A DNA stretch of 34,156 bases, taken from the NCBI RefSeq assembly GCF_003217325.1, contig NZ_QJTI01000020.1:1-34156 (forward strand), read 5' to 3'. The stretch is from Rhodopseudomonas faecalis. Lineage in GTDB: Bacteria > Pseudomonadota > Alphaproteobacteria > Rhizobiales > Xanthobacteraceae. Position 1 is the stretch's first letter; every line of letters starts with the position of its first letter. The translations under genes were made by a program, and so were the position numbers. The notes beneath the pieces are model-generated. The model was not told where the DNA came from. It searched no databases and saw nothing but the letters and a program-made list of their open reading frames with translations. Of the stretch, positions 16,223-26,564 are shown piece after piece.

Positions 16223-17302
16223 ATGCATCGAGTATTGAGCGCGCTGCGGCGTGGCTTCAAAGAACGGTTGGGCTGGAAACGGCTGGGGATCGTCGCAAGC
16301 CTGCTGATCATCGGATTTGCGATCCACTCCCTGATCCATACCCTACAGGGTGTCGATACCGACGTTATCCTGGTCGCCCTCAAGGAAAAGCCGAGCACCC
16401 AGATTGCGCTGGCCGCGCTGTGTGTGGTCGGCGCGTTCTTCACGCTGACCTTCTATGATTTCTTCGCGCTCCGCACGATCGGCAAGCGGCACGTGCCGTA
16501 CCGGATCGCGGCGCTGACCGGCTTCACCTCCTACACGATCGGCCACAATATCGGCGCCACGGTGTTCACCGGCGGCGCGATCCGGTTCCGGATCTATTCC
16601 GACTACGGCCTGTCGGCGATCGACGTTGCCAAAATCTGCTTCATCTCCGGCCTGACCTTCTGGCTCGGCAATCTGTTCGTGCTCGGCATCGGCCTGGTCT
16701 GGCATCCGTCCGCGGCCTCGGCGATGGACCGGCTGCCTTCCGAGATTAACCGGCTGATCGGCGTCGGCTGTCTGGTCGGCATCGCGATCTATCTGGCCTG
16801 GATCGCCACCGGCAAAAAACGCCGCGAGCTTGGCCAGAACGGCTGGAAAGTGGTGCTGCCCTCGGCGCGCCTCACCTTCCTGCAGGTGCTGATCGGCGTG
16901 GTCGATCTCGGCTTCTGCGCGCTGGCGATGTATCTGTTGATGCCGGCCTCGCCCGATATCGACTTCATGTCGCTGGCGGTGGTGTTCATTCTCGCCACGC
17001 TGCTCGGCTTTGCCAGCCATGCCCCCGGCAGTCTCGGGGTGTTCGACGCCGCGATGCTGCTGGCGCTGCCGCAATTCGCGCGCGAGGAACTGGTGGCGAC
17101 GCTGGTGATCTTCCGGATGCTGTATTTCGTGATCCCGTTCGCGATCTCGATCACCATCATGGGCACCCGCGAATTGTGGCTGAGCGTGGTCAAGCCCTGG
17201 CAGGCGCGCCGGGTTCCGGTGGTGCCGCCGGCGCCGAAGCGCTTGCCGCCACCCCCGCCGCAGGCCCGTGCCGCCGCCACCAGCCCGCGCCGTCCGCTGT
17301 GA
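16223..17302 (+). CDS. YbhN/MprF-N-like integral membrane protein (UPF0104, LPG synthase TM region family)
   Basis: Polytopic inner-membrane protein of 359 residues with about eight hydrophobic helices (from about residue 21 to 325). The family landmarks are present: FTSYTIGHNIGATVFTGGAIRFRIYSDYGLS in the middle and GFASHAPGSLGVFDAAML near the end. It lacks the soluble aminoacyl-transfer domain of MprF, so it is not a complete lysyl-phosphatidylglycerol synthase. Relatives have been proposed to move or flip lipids, and the substrate here is unknown. The last 35 residues are a Pro/Arg-rich cytoplasmic tail. GGAGGACGA directly precedes the ATG, a strong ribosome site. The SGNH hydrolase gene follows 52 bases later and may share its transcript. 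Confidence 0.85.
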   Translation: MHRVLSALRRGFKERLGWKRLGIVASLLIIGFAIHSLIHTLQGVDTDVILVALKEKPSTQIALAALCVVGAFFTLTFYDFFALRTIGKRHVPYRIAALTGFTSYTIGHNIGATVFTGGAIRFRIYSDYGLSAIDVAKICFISGLTFWLGNLFVLGIGLVWHPSAASAMDRLPSEINRLIGVGCLVGIAIYLAWIATGKKRRELGQNGWKVVLPSARLTFLQVLIGVVDLGFCALAMYLLMPASPDIDFMSLAVVFILATLLGFASHAPGSLGVFDAAMLLALPQFAREELVATLVIFRMLYFVIPFAISITIMGTRELWLSVVKPWQARRVPVVPPAPKRLPPPPPQARAAATSPRRPL

Positions 17303-17354
17303 GCGGGCGGCGGCGCCCATAGTTTTGCCTCAACCGCAGCGTTGAAGGCGGGCC

Positions 17355-19346
17355 ATGATCGCGATGTTGTCCAGGTTCAGTGCTTTTTCGCGGGCGGCGC
17401 TCGTCCTCGGCCTTGCCGGTGCGGCCGCCAGCCCTGGCGCCGCGCAGCCGGTGGCGACCCCGGTCCAAGCCGCCAGCCCCGGCAGCGGCCTGCAAATCCA
17501 GTGGGAAGTCCGCAACCGCTTTCGGCTGTTCCGCGAGGAACGCGACTTCCTGCTGCATGCCGAGGCGCTGCGCAGCGCCACCGTGCTGGCGTCGGAACAG
17601 GCCCTTGGCGTGCAGAGCGACGGCCGCGGCTGGGCCCGCAATGTGGTGGGCCGGCTGTGCATCGACCCGACCGGCCGGGTCAACGAGCCCTGCACCCGCG
17701 ACAACGTCAAGGAAAGCTATCTGACGCCGACCGAGCATCCGGTCACGGTGCGGCTCACCGGCGCGATTCCGGTCGGCGCCACCTGCGCCTGGTCGTTCGA
17801 CGACGGCGAAGGACCGCCGCGCAGCTCGACGCTCGATTGCGCCGAGCCGATCAATCTGCGCGTCCATTATGGCGGACCGACCCAGGTCGCGGTCGAGGTC
17901 AGCAGCGGCGCCGATCCGGCGCTGCGCGTCACCGAGACCATCGAGGTGCGCGACATCTTCATCGCCGGGCTCGGCGACTCGATCGCCTCCGGCGAAGGCA
18001 ATCCCGACAAGCCGATCGCGCTCAGCGACGAAGGCTTCTGCTTCCGTTCCTATCTCGGCGGCGTGCAGGGCCAGTACTACCGGCCGAGCCGTGCCGGCTA
18101 TAAAGGCGGCCGCGCCTGCGAAGCGCCGGAGACGCTGCAAGTCTGGCAGCGCCAGAGCGCGCAATGGCTGAACCCGGCCTGCCACCGCTCGCTGTATTCC
18201 TACCAGACCCGCACCGCGCTGGCGCTGGCGGCACGCTTCCCGCACCTCGCGGTCACCTATCTGCCGCTGGCCTGCACCGGCGCCACCATCAGCGAAGGGC
18301 TGTTCGGCTCGCAGCGCGCGCGCGAATGCGTGATCACCAAGTCGGGCGCAAAATGCGAGGGCAACGTCAACGCCCAGCTCGCCGAACTGCGCGAGGCGCT
18401 GAGCGCGGCCAAGCGCCGGCAGCCGAACCGCACGCTCGATCTGGTGCTGCTGTCGGTCGGCGCCAACGACATCAACTTCTCCGGCATGGTCGCCGATGTG
18501 ATCGTCGACAACGCCACCGAACGCACGCTGTTCAAGCGCTCCGGCGTGATCGCCTCGCTCGACGATTCCCGCGCGGCGCTGCAACGCGAGCTGCCGCAGG
18601 GCTTTGCCAGACTGCGCGAAGCCTTGAAGCCGCTGCTCGGCGGCGACCTGTCGCGCGTGGTCTATACCGCCTATGGCAATCCGGCGCTGGCCGGCGGCGC
18701 GCCCTGCCCGGGCGGCCCGGCCGGTTTCGACATCCATCCGGCGTTCAATGCCGATCCCGCGCGCCTCGCCCGCGTGGTCGATTTCGTGCAGAGCGAGTTT
18801 CTGCCGCAGCTCAAGAACCTCGCGCAATGCAGCGGCGGCGTGCTGTGCCGCGATCCGGTCGCCGATCGCATGACCTTTGTCGATCGCCATCAGAGCGCGT
18901 TCGCGCAGCACGGTTTCTGCGCGCGCAGCGCCAATGATCCGGAATTCGACCGGCAGTGTTTTTCGCCGCGCGGCGACAGTTTTGATCCCGACATCGTCTC
19001 GGCCGCCTCGCAGCCGATGGCGTGCGGCATAGGCGCCAGCAATTATCGGCCCTATCTGCCGCGCGCGCGCTGGGTGCGCGACGCCAATGACAGTTACTTC
19101 TCGGCGATGACCTATCCGCAGGGCCTGCCATCGTCGCAGCAGCCGACCGATATTCACGACGCCACCTGGGGCGTGCTGTCGGCGGTCTATGGCGGCGCGG
19201 TGCATCCCTCGGCCGAGGGCCACGCCGCGATGGCCGACGCCGCATTGCCAGCGGCGGCCAGCGTACTCGGCCTGCAATCGGGTGGCCCGGAAGTGGTGCA
19301 GGAACCGCTGCCGCCGCCGACCATGGTGCCGGGCTCAGCGAACTGA
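17355..19346 (+). CDS. Secreted SGNH/GDSL-family hydrolase
   Basis: Large exported esterase/lipase-like protein of 663 residues. An N-terminal signal peptide (hydrophobic AALVLGLAGAAASPGAAQ, cleavage near residue 30) precedes a beta-rich domain (about 45-200) that may bind carbohydrate or lipid. The SGNH hydrolase core follows: block I GLGDSIASGEG with the nucleophile Ser (about residue 207), block III VGANDINFSG (about 371), and block V VHPSAEGH with the catalytic His (about 619). Many cysteines (FCFRSY, RACEAP, PACHRS, RECVI) suggest disulfides in the periplasm. AAGGCGGG lies just before the first ATG. It follows the YbhN-like gene by 52 bases, so a joint role in envelope lipid or glycan handling is possible but unproven. 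The substrate is unknown. Confidence 0.85.
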   Translation: MIAMLSRFSAFSRAALVLGLAGAAASPGAAQPVATPVQAASPGSGLQIQWEVRNRFRLFREERDFLLHAEALRSATVLASEQALGVQSDGRGWARNVVGRLCIDPTGRVNEPCTRDNVKESYLTPTEHPVTVRLTGAIPVGATCAWSFDDGEGPPRSSTLDCAEPINLRVHYGGPTQVAVEVSSGADPALRVTETIEVRDIFIAGLGDSIASGEGNPDKPIALSDEGFCFRSYLGGVQGQYYRPSRAGYKGGRACEAPETLQVWQRQSAQWLNPACHRSLYSYQTRTALALAARFPHLAVTYLPLACTGATISEGLFGSQRARECVITKSGAKCEGNVNAQLAELREALSAAKRRQPNRTLDLVLLSVGANDINFSGMVADVIVDNATERTLFKRSGVIASLDDSRAALQRELPQGFARLREALKPLLGGDLSRVVYTAYGNPALAGGAPCPGGPAGFDIHPAFNADPARLARVVDFVQSEFLPQLKNLAQCSGGVLCRDPVADRMTFVDRHQSAFAQHGFCARSANDPEFDRQCFSPRGDSFDPDIVSAASQPMACGIGASNYRPYLPRARWVRDANDSYFSAMTYPQGLPSSQQPTDIHDATWGVLSAVYGGAVHPSAEGHAAMADAALPAAASVLGLQSGGPEVVQEPLPPPTMVPGSAN

Positions 19347-19390
19347 CCGCGCTGCGCGCGGCCTGGCCTTCGCCTCCTCACCAATGACCC

Positions 19391-19480
19391 GTCATGCCCG
19401 CGCTTGTCGCGGGTATCCACGTCTTGAAAGCGCCGCTGGATCAAAGACGTAGATGGCCGGGACGCGGCCCGGCCATGACG
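19391..19480. repeat. Palindromic intergenic repeat (REP-like), about 90 bp
   Basis: Bounded by GTCATG and CATGAC, with an inner ACGTCTT/AAGACGT pair and GC-rich arms (CCCGCGCTTGTCGCGGG and GGCCGGGACGCGGCCCGGCC). The layout matches a repeat family common between genes of Bradyrhizobium and Rhodopseudomonas. It lies between the convergent SGNH and DUF2147 genes. A second copy of similar length and outline sits inside the restriction enzyme gene at 21103-21190. Confidence 0.8.
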
Positions 19481-19525
19481 TACGGAATGGTTGGTATCAA
19501 TCGCCGTTGGTAATAACAGCCTCTC

Positions 19526-19587
19526 AAAACAGATCAGCCAAAAACAGATCAGCCCTGGCCGCGCAAAACAGCCAGAGCTGATCTGTT
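19526..19587. repeat. Direct and inverted copies of an AACAGATCAGC motif; hairpin between convergent genes
   Basis: AAAACAGATCAGCC occurs at 19526-19539 and again at 19541-19554, and the inverted GCTGATCTGTT at 19577-19587. The second copy and the inverted copy form an 11-bp stem, extended by CTGGC/GCCAG around the loop. It lies just after the DUF2147 stop and may end transcription on the minus strand, though no T-run follows. Confidence 0.6.
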
Positions 19588-19614
19588 GAGGGCTCCGCCC
19601 GTGGGCGGCGGCGC

Positions 19615-20250
19615 TCAGCGCGCCGGAGCCGGAGCGGGCGTCGGCGCCGGGGCCGCAGGCTTGGGCGGCTTGGCCGCGGCCGGCGCGGCGCCGGGCTTGG
19701 CGGGCGCCGGCGCAGCAGCCGGGGTCGGCGGCGGATATTTGGCGGCGATCACCGGATCGAGCTGGGCATAGGCGGTGTCCGGCAGCCGCTGCCAGGTCTC
19801 GTCCTGGCCGAGCATCGGCGTCATCAGATAGCCGCGCAGCGTCAACGCCTGGCCATCCGGGCTGACCTTCATCTGCGCGCTCCAGATGTCGCCATTGCGC
19901 GGGTCGAGAATGTTGCCGCCGATATATTCCAGCCCCTTCCGCTTCATGTCGCGGATCAGCGAAATGCCGAGCACCGGCTGGCCCTTACGATCATCCTCGC
20001 ATTCGTCGCAGACCAGATTGGGGTCCGATCCCGGCTGCGGGAACGTTTTGGCGACCACGCCCTCAAACAGGCCATTGCCACGATCGAGCATCAGCACCCA
20101 GACCACTGGCTTGCCATTGTCGCTGCGTTGCCACAGGCCCGCAGCGGTGACATCGGCGGCCCAGGACGGCCCGCCGCCCGCCAGCATTGCGATTGCCAAG
20201 GCGGTCACCGCGAGACCGCGCTGAAGCTTCTTTCCTACCATTCGCATCAT
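19615..20250 (-). CDS. Exported DUF2147 protein with Ala/Pro-rich tail
   Basis: Periplasmic protein of about 211 residues. A signal peptide (GLAVTALAIAMLAGGGPSWA, cleavage near residue 31) is followed by a DUF2147 domain. That domain contains GLWQRSDNGKPVVWVLMLDRGNGLFEGVVAKTF, the CDEC cysteine pair and GLEYIGGNILDPRNGDIWSAQM, the typical order for the family. DUF2147 proteins are small lipocalin-like exported proteins of unknown function. The last 45 residues are almost purely Ala, Pro and Lys, an unusual low-complexity tail that might contact the wall. The start is uncertain: GTG at 20253 and ATGs at 20250 and 20247 are in frame, with only a weak GAGAG upstream. Confidence 0.82.
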   Translation of the reverse strand: MMRMVGKKLQRGLAVTALAIAMLAGGGPSWAADVTAAGLWQRSDNGKPVVWVLMLDRGNGLFEGVVAKTFPQPGSDPNLVCDECEDDRKGQPVLGISLIRDMKRKGLEYIGGNILDPRNGDIWSAQMKVSPDGQALTLRGYLMTPMLGQDETWQRLPDTAYAQLDPVIAAKYPPPTPAAAPAPAKPGAAPAAAKPPKPAAPAPTPAPAPAR

Positions 20251-20253
20251 CAC

Positions 20254-20535
20254 CGGATTCTCTCGGTTGGTGGCTATCTATCGGTTGGATAATTCATCTT
20301 ATCATACGCCGCGGGTGGCAATTTGATGATCGATGCATGCAACCAGAAGCTTATGACTAAAATGCAATCGCGCTTTGCGAGAATTTGGTCAACCAATCCG
20401 TCTCTGGGCGCGAATGCGATGCCACAGCATGCGCGCTTCGCCGCCGTTGCGCGTTGTCCGAGCGCAACTGGGTTCCCGCAGAATCTAAGTCAAGAAAGGC
20501 CGCTGCAGCGATCGCTGCGCCGGCTATAGGCTATA
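20254..20535. other. Intergenic region between DUF2147 and the restriction gene
   Basis: AT-richer than its surroundings in places and presumably holding the DUF2147 promoter. TCGGTTGG occurs as a direct repeat at 20263-20270 and 20281-20288, 18 bases apart. The short plus-strand frame here has no ribosome site and no family resemblance. No terminator hairpin was recognised after the restriction gene. Confidence 0.4.
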
Positions 20536-23500
20536 TTATGCCACCTTGCGCAGCATGAAGCTGATGCCGTCTGGCGAGCTGACGTAACCGAGCCGCGCCA
20601 GCGAGGCGAGCACGTCGGCCACCTTCTTCTCAGTGGTCTTGGTGCGCTTGAACTGTGCCGCGAGGCCCTTGGCATCGATCGGCCCCGAGGCAGCCGCGAG
20701 CGCCGCAAACACCGCCGCGGTCTGCTCGACTGCACTCGCCGGGAACGACGGCTTCTGTTGTTTTTCGCCAAGGTCGAGGCTGGCTGCGATCTGCGCCCCC
20801 TCCTCGGCCACCGCCTGCTTGTCGACGCCCTTGGCAAAACGCGGAATCTGGTAGTCGGGCCGCAGCCAGCGCACCAGCCCGCGCTTTTCTTCAGCGGCGC
20901 GCTCTTTGTTGAGCGCCACCAGCCGCGCCAAAATCTCATCGTCAGTAAGGTCCGCTGGCCAGCCATAGGCTTCGGCCACCGCGACATCGAGCCGGTCGTG
21001 CAACTCCTTGAGGATCAGCACGAGGCCATCGTCGAAAATGCGCTGCTCGTCCGGCGTCAGTACATTGCTCTGCTCGTCATTGACCGTCGAACTTCTCCTC
21101 CCGTCATGGCCGGGCTCGTCCCGGCCATCCACGCCTTTCTTGCGGGCGCGCACCGAAGACGTGGATCCCCGGGACGAGCCCGGGGATGACGGCTGTGCCT
21201 GCGGCACGGCTCCCGCCTTGATCCGCTCCAGCACATTGTACAGCCCGGTCAGCGTCAGATGCGGATGCTCCGCCAGCACGCGCTTGCGATGCGCATCGAG
21301 CTCTTCGGCGCTGACGCGAATCGTCTGCTTCTGAATGTTGTTGGCGTCGGGAAAGGGAAAGGGATCGAAACACTGAGACTTAGTGTATCGTGGCCGATCC
21401 TCGAGCGTTCCACCTTGCGCCAGCGTCCAAGTCACATGGAGCCGGGAGGACAAGACCCCGAGATGAAACGCATCATCCGACCCGATGGCAACAAGCATGT
21501 TGTCGGGCAGAATTGATGCATCGAGAAATTGAAAGACGCGATGCTTGGTGGTCTCAACCGTAGCGATGTAGCGACGAAGATCAACCAGTGCAGGTCTAAG
21601 GTCCTTGCGAGGCTCACCAAAAACCCACCAGTTCAGGCGATAGCTGTCCCGGTTGTTGGCGTCGCGTTCAGGCTTAACTGTCGTGGCGAGGTGCTGATAG
21701 ACTTCTGGGAATCTGCTCTTCACCTCTTCGGCTTCGAGCCCAAATAGATCGATCACCATCACGTTGCGCGATCGGCTCGTTAAATCCCGACCATTGCGAT
21801 AGTCCCTGATATGAGCGTTGAGCCCCTCTCGCCGCTCCAATCCAAGGTGAACAGCCTCCTCTCTAGAGATAATGAAGCCCGAGCCGTGCAACTTCACTCC
21901 AGGAGAGCAAACGCCTTCATTTGCTCCAAGCTCTCCGGCTGCAGTCACATCGACACCGATCGTAAGGTCTGAATTAATCAGCCCCAACCGCCCTTCGAAC
22001 TCAATCTCCGGAGTATCAGTATCGAGCTTGGCCTCTGCTACGGTCTCTTGTAGCAGTCCGTCATGTTTCCCCGTGACGGCCACGGTCATGGCGATCCGCA
22101 CCGCCGCTGCATCCGGCGTCGCCTTGGTCCATGGGTGATCGGGGATCGCCATGATCAACGAGATCGGTTTCTTTGCCTTGAGATACTTCTCCATTACCCG
22201 GCGCTGAAACACCTGTGAGATCGAATTGGTGGTCACCAGACCAAAGCGGCGCAGCACTGTGCCCTTGCGCGTGAGGAGTTCGGCAGCGCGATCCCACCAA
22301 TACATCACGAAATCGGCGGACTCGTTCATGTGCTTGTGCGCGGCCCACAACTCTTCCGCATACGGAATACGGCTGCGAACATCCTTGCCGCCAATGAATG
22401 GCGGATTGCCGACGATGAACTCCGCCGCCGGCCATTCCGGCCGGCGCGGGTTCGGATAGGTCTCCTTGCCGCCCTCGATCTTCGGCAGCGGCGCGCCGTC
22501 CCATGTCAGGACCGCGTTCTTGACCTGAATGTTCTTGAACGCTTTCAAGATCGGCTCGTCGGGCGCGCCGCCCTTGGTGCGGAAGTGCCATTGCAGATAA
22601 CCGATCCACAGCACCAGCTCTGCGATTGCCGCCGCGCGCGGATTGATCTCCATGCCCAGGAACTGATGCGGATCGATCGAGTGCGAGCCGAGGCCGCGTA
22701 GCGCTTCCTGGCCGCCGAGATCGAGCAGAGCTTCCAGCACCTCGCCTTCCAGCCGCTTCATCAGCTCGAGCGAAACATAGAGGAAGTTGCCGGTGCCGCA
22801 GGCGGGATCGAGCACCCGCGTCTGGCACAGCTGATCGTGGAATTTCTGCACCGCATCAGCCGCCCCCTTGAGGTCGCCGGCGGCGCGCAGCGTTTCGGCG
22901 GTGGCCTGCACGTTGCGCCAGTCCTCGCGCAAGGGCTCGATGATGGTGGCGATCACCAGCCGTTCGACATAGGCGCGCGGCGTGTAGTGCGCCCCGAGCC
23001 GCTTGCGCTCGGTCGGATCGAGTGCCTGTTCCAGCAGCGTGCCGAAGATCGAAGGATCGACCTCCTTCCAGTCATAGCCCGCAGCCTCGCGCAGCTCGCC
23101 GATTTCTTCGCGGCCGAGCGGTAACGCAGCGCGATTCTTAAAGAACTCGCCGTTGAAACGCTTGACCTTGGTTTTCAGCGCATGCGCCCACTGGCCAAGG
23201 TCCATCGCCTCCCAGAGCTGGCCGACATCGTGCACGAAAGCTTCAGGATTGTTCTCGCACTCTTCCAGCAGATTCTTGAACGCGTTCTCCGGCAGCAGTT
23301 CGACATCCTCAGCGAACATCGTAAACAGGCAACGCATCAGGAACATCGCGACGTCGTCGGCGACAAAACCCTGTTTCTCCAGCGCGAGCGAGACGTGCGC
23401 TAGCCGCCGCGCAATGTCGCGCGTTACCTTGGCCGAAGCCTGTGCCGGATCGAGCGCCTGCGGATCGAGCCAAATTTTCTGCAACCGCTCGCGCACGTCG

Positions 23501-24072
23501 TCGTTGCGCAAGTCTTCGAGATAGATGCGGAAACTCTGCCGATCCGGAAACTGGGTGTAGTTTTTGCCCTGGCCCGTGAAGTCGGCATAGACCTCGATGC
23601 AATGGCCGACGTCGCACACCAGAATGAACGGCGGCCAGCCATGCGAGGCCGGCAGCGCGCGGGCGTATTCCTCGGCCTGGCGCTTGGCGTTCAGCATCAG
23701 CACGTCCCAGGCGCGATCGGCGCCGCGCCGCCCGCGGCTGCCCTCGGCCGCACTGGCGAACAGCTCCGACTGGCCGGCGACCTTCTTGAGGCCCTTGAGC
23801 CGGCTCTGCTTGGCTTCCAGGACGAAGCAGCTTTTTTTGTAGAGATCGATGCGGCCGTAAGAGGCGCCGTCGGTGCTGCTTTTCTTCACCACGCGCTCGA
23901 ACACATAGTCGTTGTGCTCGTGGGTGGCGTCGGCGGGATCAGGCTTCGGCAGCCCCAGCAGCGCGATCAGCTCCGTGAGAAACGAAACGTAATTGGCGCG
24001 CTCCTGACCGCCCTCGCGGTCTTGCCAGCGCGCAATAAATTCTTCAACGGCCGAAACGTCCTGGTCCCCCAT
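20536..24072 (-). CDS. MmeI-like type IIL restriction-modification enzyme (nuclease and methyltransferase in one chain)
   Basis: Single polypeptide of 1,178 residues that should both cut DNA and methylate one strand of its site. The N-terminal nuclease has a D-X9-E-X-K motif (Asp76, Glu86, Lys88), the MmeI pattern. A helical spacer (about 130-400) leads to the methyltransferase with motif I LDPACGTGNFLY (about 420) and motif IV GNPPFIGGKD (about 553), typical of N6-adenine methylation. The target-recognition part (about 680-920) ends with SSRLHVTWTLAQGGTLEDRPRYTK and DPFPFPD. It is longer than MmeI (about 919 residues): residues about 961-990 come from an inserted palindromic repeat, followed by a helical extension that may end in a winged helix. 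No separate specificity or methylase gene is nearby, as expected for this type. Target sequence unknown. Confidence 0.9.
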   Translation of the reverse strand: MGDQDVSAVEEFIARWQDREGGQERANYVSFLTELIALLGLPKPDPADATHEHNDYVFERVVKKSSTDGASYGRIDLYKKSCFVLEAKQSRLKGLKKVAGQSELFASAAEGSRGRRGADRAWDVLMLNAKRQAEEYARALPASHGWPPFILVCDVGHCIEVYADFTGQGKNYTQFPDRQSFRIYLEDLRNDDVRERLQKIWLDPQALDPAQASAKVTRDIARRLAHVSLALEKQGFVADDVAMFLMRCLFTMFAEDVELLPENAFKNLLEECENNPEAFVHDVGQLWEAMDLGQWAHALKTKVKRFNGEFFKNRAALPLGREEIGELREAAGYDWKEVDPSIFGTLLEQALDPTERKRLGAHYTPRAYVERLVIATIIEPLREDWRNVQATAETLRAAGDLKGAADAVQKFHDQLCQTRVLDPACGTGNFLYVSLELMKRLEGEVLEALLDLGGQEALRGLGSHSIDPHQFLGMEINPRAAAIAELVLWIGYLQWHFRTKGGAPDEPILKAFKNIQVKNAVLTWDGAPLPKIEGGKETYPNPRRPEWPAAEFIVGNPPFIGGKDVRSRIPYAEELWAAHKHMNESADFVMYWWDRAAELLTRKGTVLRRFGLVTTNSISQVFQRRVMEKYLKAKKPISLIMAIPDHPWTKATPDAAAVRIAMTVAVTGKHDGLLQETVAEAKLDTDTPEIEFEGRLGLINSDLTIGVDVTAAGELGANEGVCSPGVKLHGSGFIISREEAVHLGLERREGLNAHIRDYRNGRDLTSRSRNVMVIDLFGLEAEEVKSRFPEVYQHLATTVKPERDANNRDSYRLNWWVFGEPRKDLRPALVDLRRYIATVETTKHRVFQFLDASILPDNMLVAIGSDDAFHLGVLSSRLHVTWTLAQGGTLEDRPRYTKSQCFDPFPFPDANNIQKQTIRVSAEELDAHRKRVLAEHPHLTLTGLYNVLERIKAGAVPQAQPSSPGSSRGSTSSVRARKKGVDGRDEPGHDGRRSSTVNDEQSNVLTPDEQRIFDDGLVLILKELHDRLDVAVAEAYGWPADLTDDEILARLVALNKERAAEEKRGLVRWLRPDYQIPRFAKGVDKQAVAEEGAQIAASLDLGEKQQKPSFPASAVEQTAAVFAALAAASGPIDAKGLAAQFKRTKTTEKKVADVLASLARLGYVSSPDGISFMLRKVA
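21103..21190. repeat. Palindromic REP-like repeat inside the restriction enzyme coding sequence
   Basis: Bounded by GTCAT...ATGAC like the intergenic copy at 19391-19480, and of nearly the same length (88 against 90 bases). It has GGCCGGGCTCGTCCCGGCC and CCCCGGGACGAGCCCGGGG arms. Read on the minus strand it is translated without a stop as SSPGSSRGSTSSVRARKKG and onwards. The peptide is Ser/Arg/Gly-rich and unlike the rest of the protein. Confidence 0.85.
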
Positions 24073-24220
24073 GCGTGCAACCTAGCGGGGAGTTTTGCTG
24101 TCGTCCACATCCGAACGGACAGTTCCTGACACACCGAGGCACCCTCTTTGGTCGAGAGGCGGCAGGCGTTGCGAGAAGCGATGGGCTGACGCGCATCCGG
24201 CAATCCCGCTTTCAAGACGC

Positions 24221-24255
24221 AAAAAGCCCGGCGATGCGGGGCATCGTCGGGCTTT
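24221..24255 (-). terminator. Intrinsic terminator after the ferredoxin-NADP reductase gene
   Basis: Stem of 15 positions (AAAGCCCGgCGATGC / GCATCGtCGGGCTTT) with a 3-base loop. On the minus strand it is followed by a run of T (complement of the A-run at 24221-24225). It lies about 40 bases after the reductase stop, in the right orientation. Confidence 0.9.
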
Positions 24256-24294
24256 GAATGATCGAAGCGGATGACGCTTAGCAGCAGATGGCGC

Positions 24295-25949
<1,655 letters not shown>

Positions 25950-25968
25950 CGCCGACCGCATCAAAAAC

Positions 25969-25999
25969 GCCAATGGCCGGGACAAGCCCAGCCATTGGC
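25969..25999. terminator. Hairpin between convergent thioesterase and ferredoxin genes
   Basis: GCCAATGGC / GCCATTGGC stem of 9 bp around a 13-base loop, beginning about 20 bases after the thioesterase stop and followed by AAAATC on the plus strand. The ATGGCCGGGAC wording resembles half of the REP-like repeats elsewhere in the window, so it may be a decayed repeat reused as a terminator. Confidence 0.6.
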
Positions 26000-26117
26000 A
26001 AAATCACTGGCAGCAGCGCGCGGCAGCTGCCGCCGCGTTCTGGTCGTCAGGCGAGCCAAGCCAAGCCATCCGGCAGGACGGCTTTGGCGCGGCTCACAGC
26101 GACAAGATCGGCCCTTG

Positions 26118-26438
26118 TTAGGCCTGACGCTCGGGGACGGTGACCACCAGGCCGTCCAGCTCCTCGGTGACCTTGATCTGGCACGACAGCCGCGAATTCG
26201 GGCGCACGTCGAAGCCGAAATCCAGCATGTCTTCTTCCATCGGGGTCGGCGAGCCGGTCTTTTCGCGCCAGGCGTCGTCGACATAGACGTGGCAGGTCGC
26301 GCAGGCGCAGGCGCCGCCGCATTCAGCCTCGATGCCCGGCACCGCGTTGCGGATGGCCGCCTCCATCACCGTGGCGCCCTCCTCGACCTCGACGGTGCGG
26401 GTTTCTCCGGTGTGATCGACAAAGTTGATCTTGGCCAT
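26118..26438 (-). CDS. [2Fe-2S] ferredoxin, putidaredoxin/adrenodoxin type
   Basis: Soluble electron carrier of 106 residues. Cluster ligands follow the C-X5-C-X2-C...C pattern of this class: Cys40, Cys46, Cys49 and Cys86, with one extra cysteine at 44. Flanking sequence ([22 protein letters not shown] and [20 protein letters not shown]) is typical of ferredoxins that serve P450 enzymes or iron-sulfur assembly. It resembles palustrisredoxin B of R. palustris as I remember it. No iron-sulfur-assembly genes are adjacent, so a P450 or general redox role is as likely as an assembly role. The nearby ferredoxin-NADP reductase could be its electron source. The ATG at 26436-26438 has only a weak ribosome site. 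Confidence 0.92.
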   Translation of the reverse strand: MAKINFVDHTGETRTVEVEEGATVMEAAIRNAVPGIEAECGGACACATCHVYVDDAWREKTGSPTPMEEDMLDFGFDVRPNSRLSCQIKVTEELDGLVVTVPERQA

Positions 26439-26564
26439 GATTGCTCGTGTGCTGATAACAAAAGGGGGAAATGTTTCGGGCTGTCCTATAACGGCTCGTT
26501 CCCGGTTTCGCCAGGGTGCGGGATCAAATCTGAACCGCTATCGCGTTTTCCCACCGCCGCGACG

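Noticed and set aside
17190-19277. 695-codon minus-strand frame opposite the SGNH hydrolase
   Set aside because: The plus strand encodes a protein with signal peptide and all SGNH blocks; the minus product is Arg/Ala-rich without motifs.
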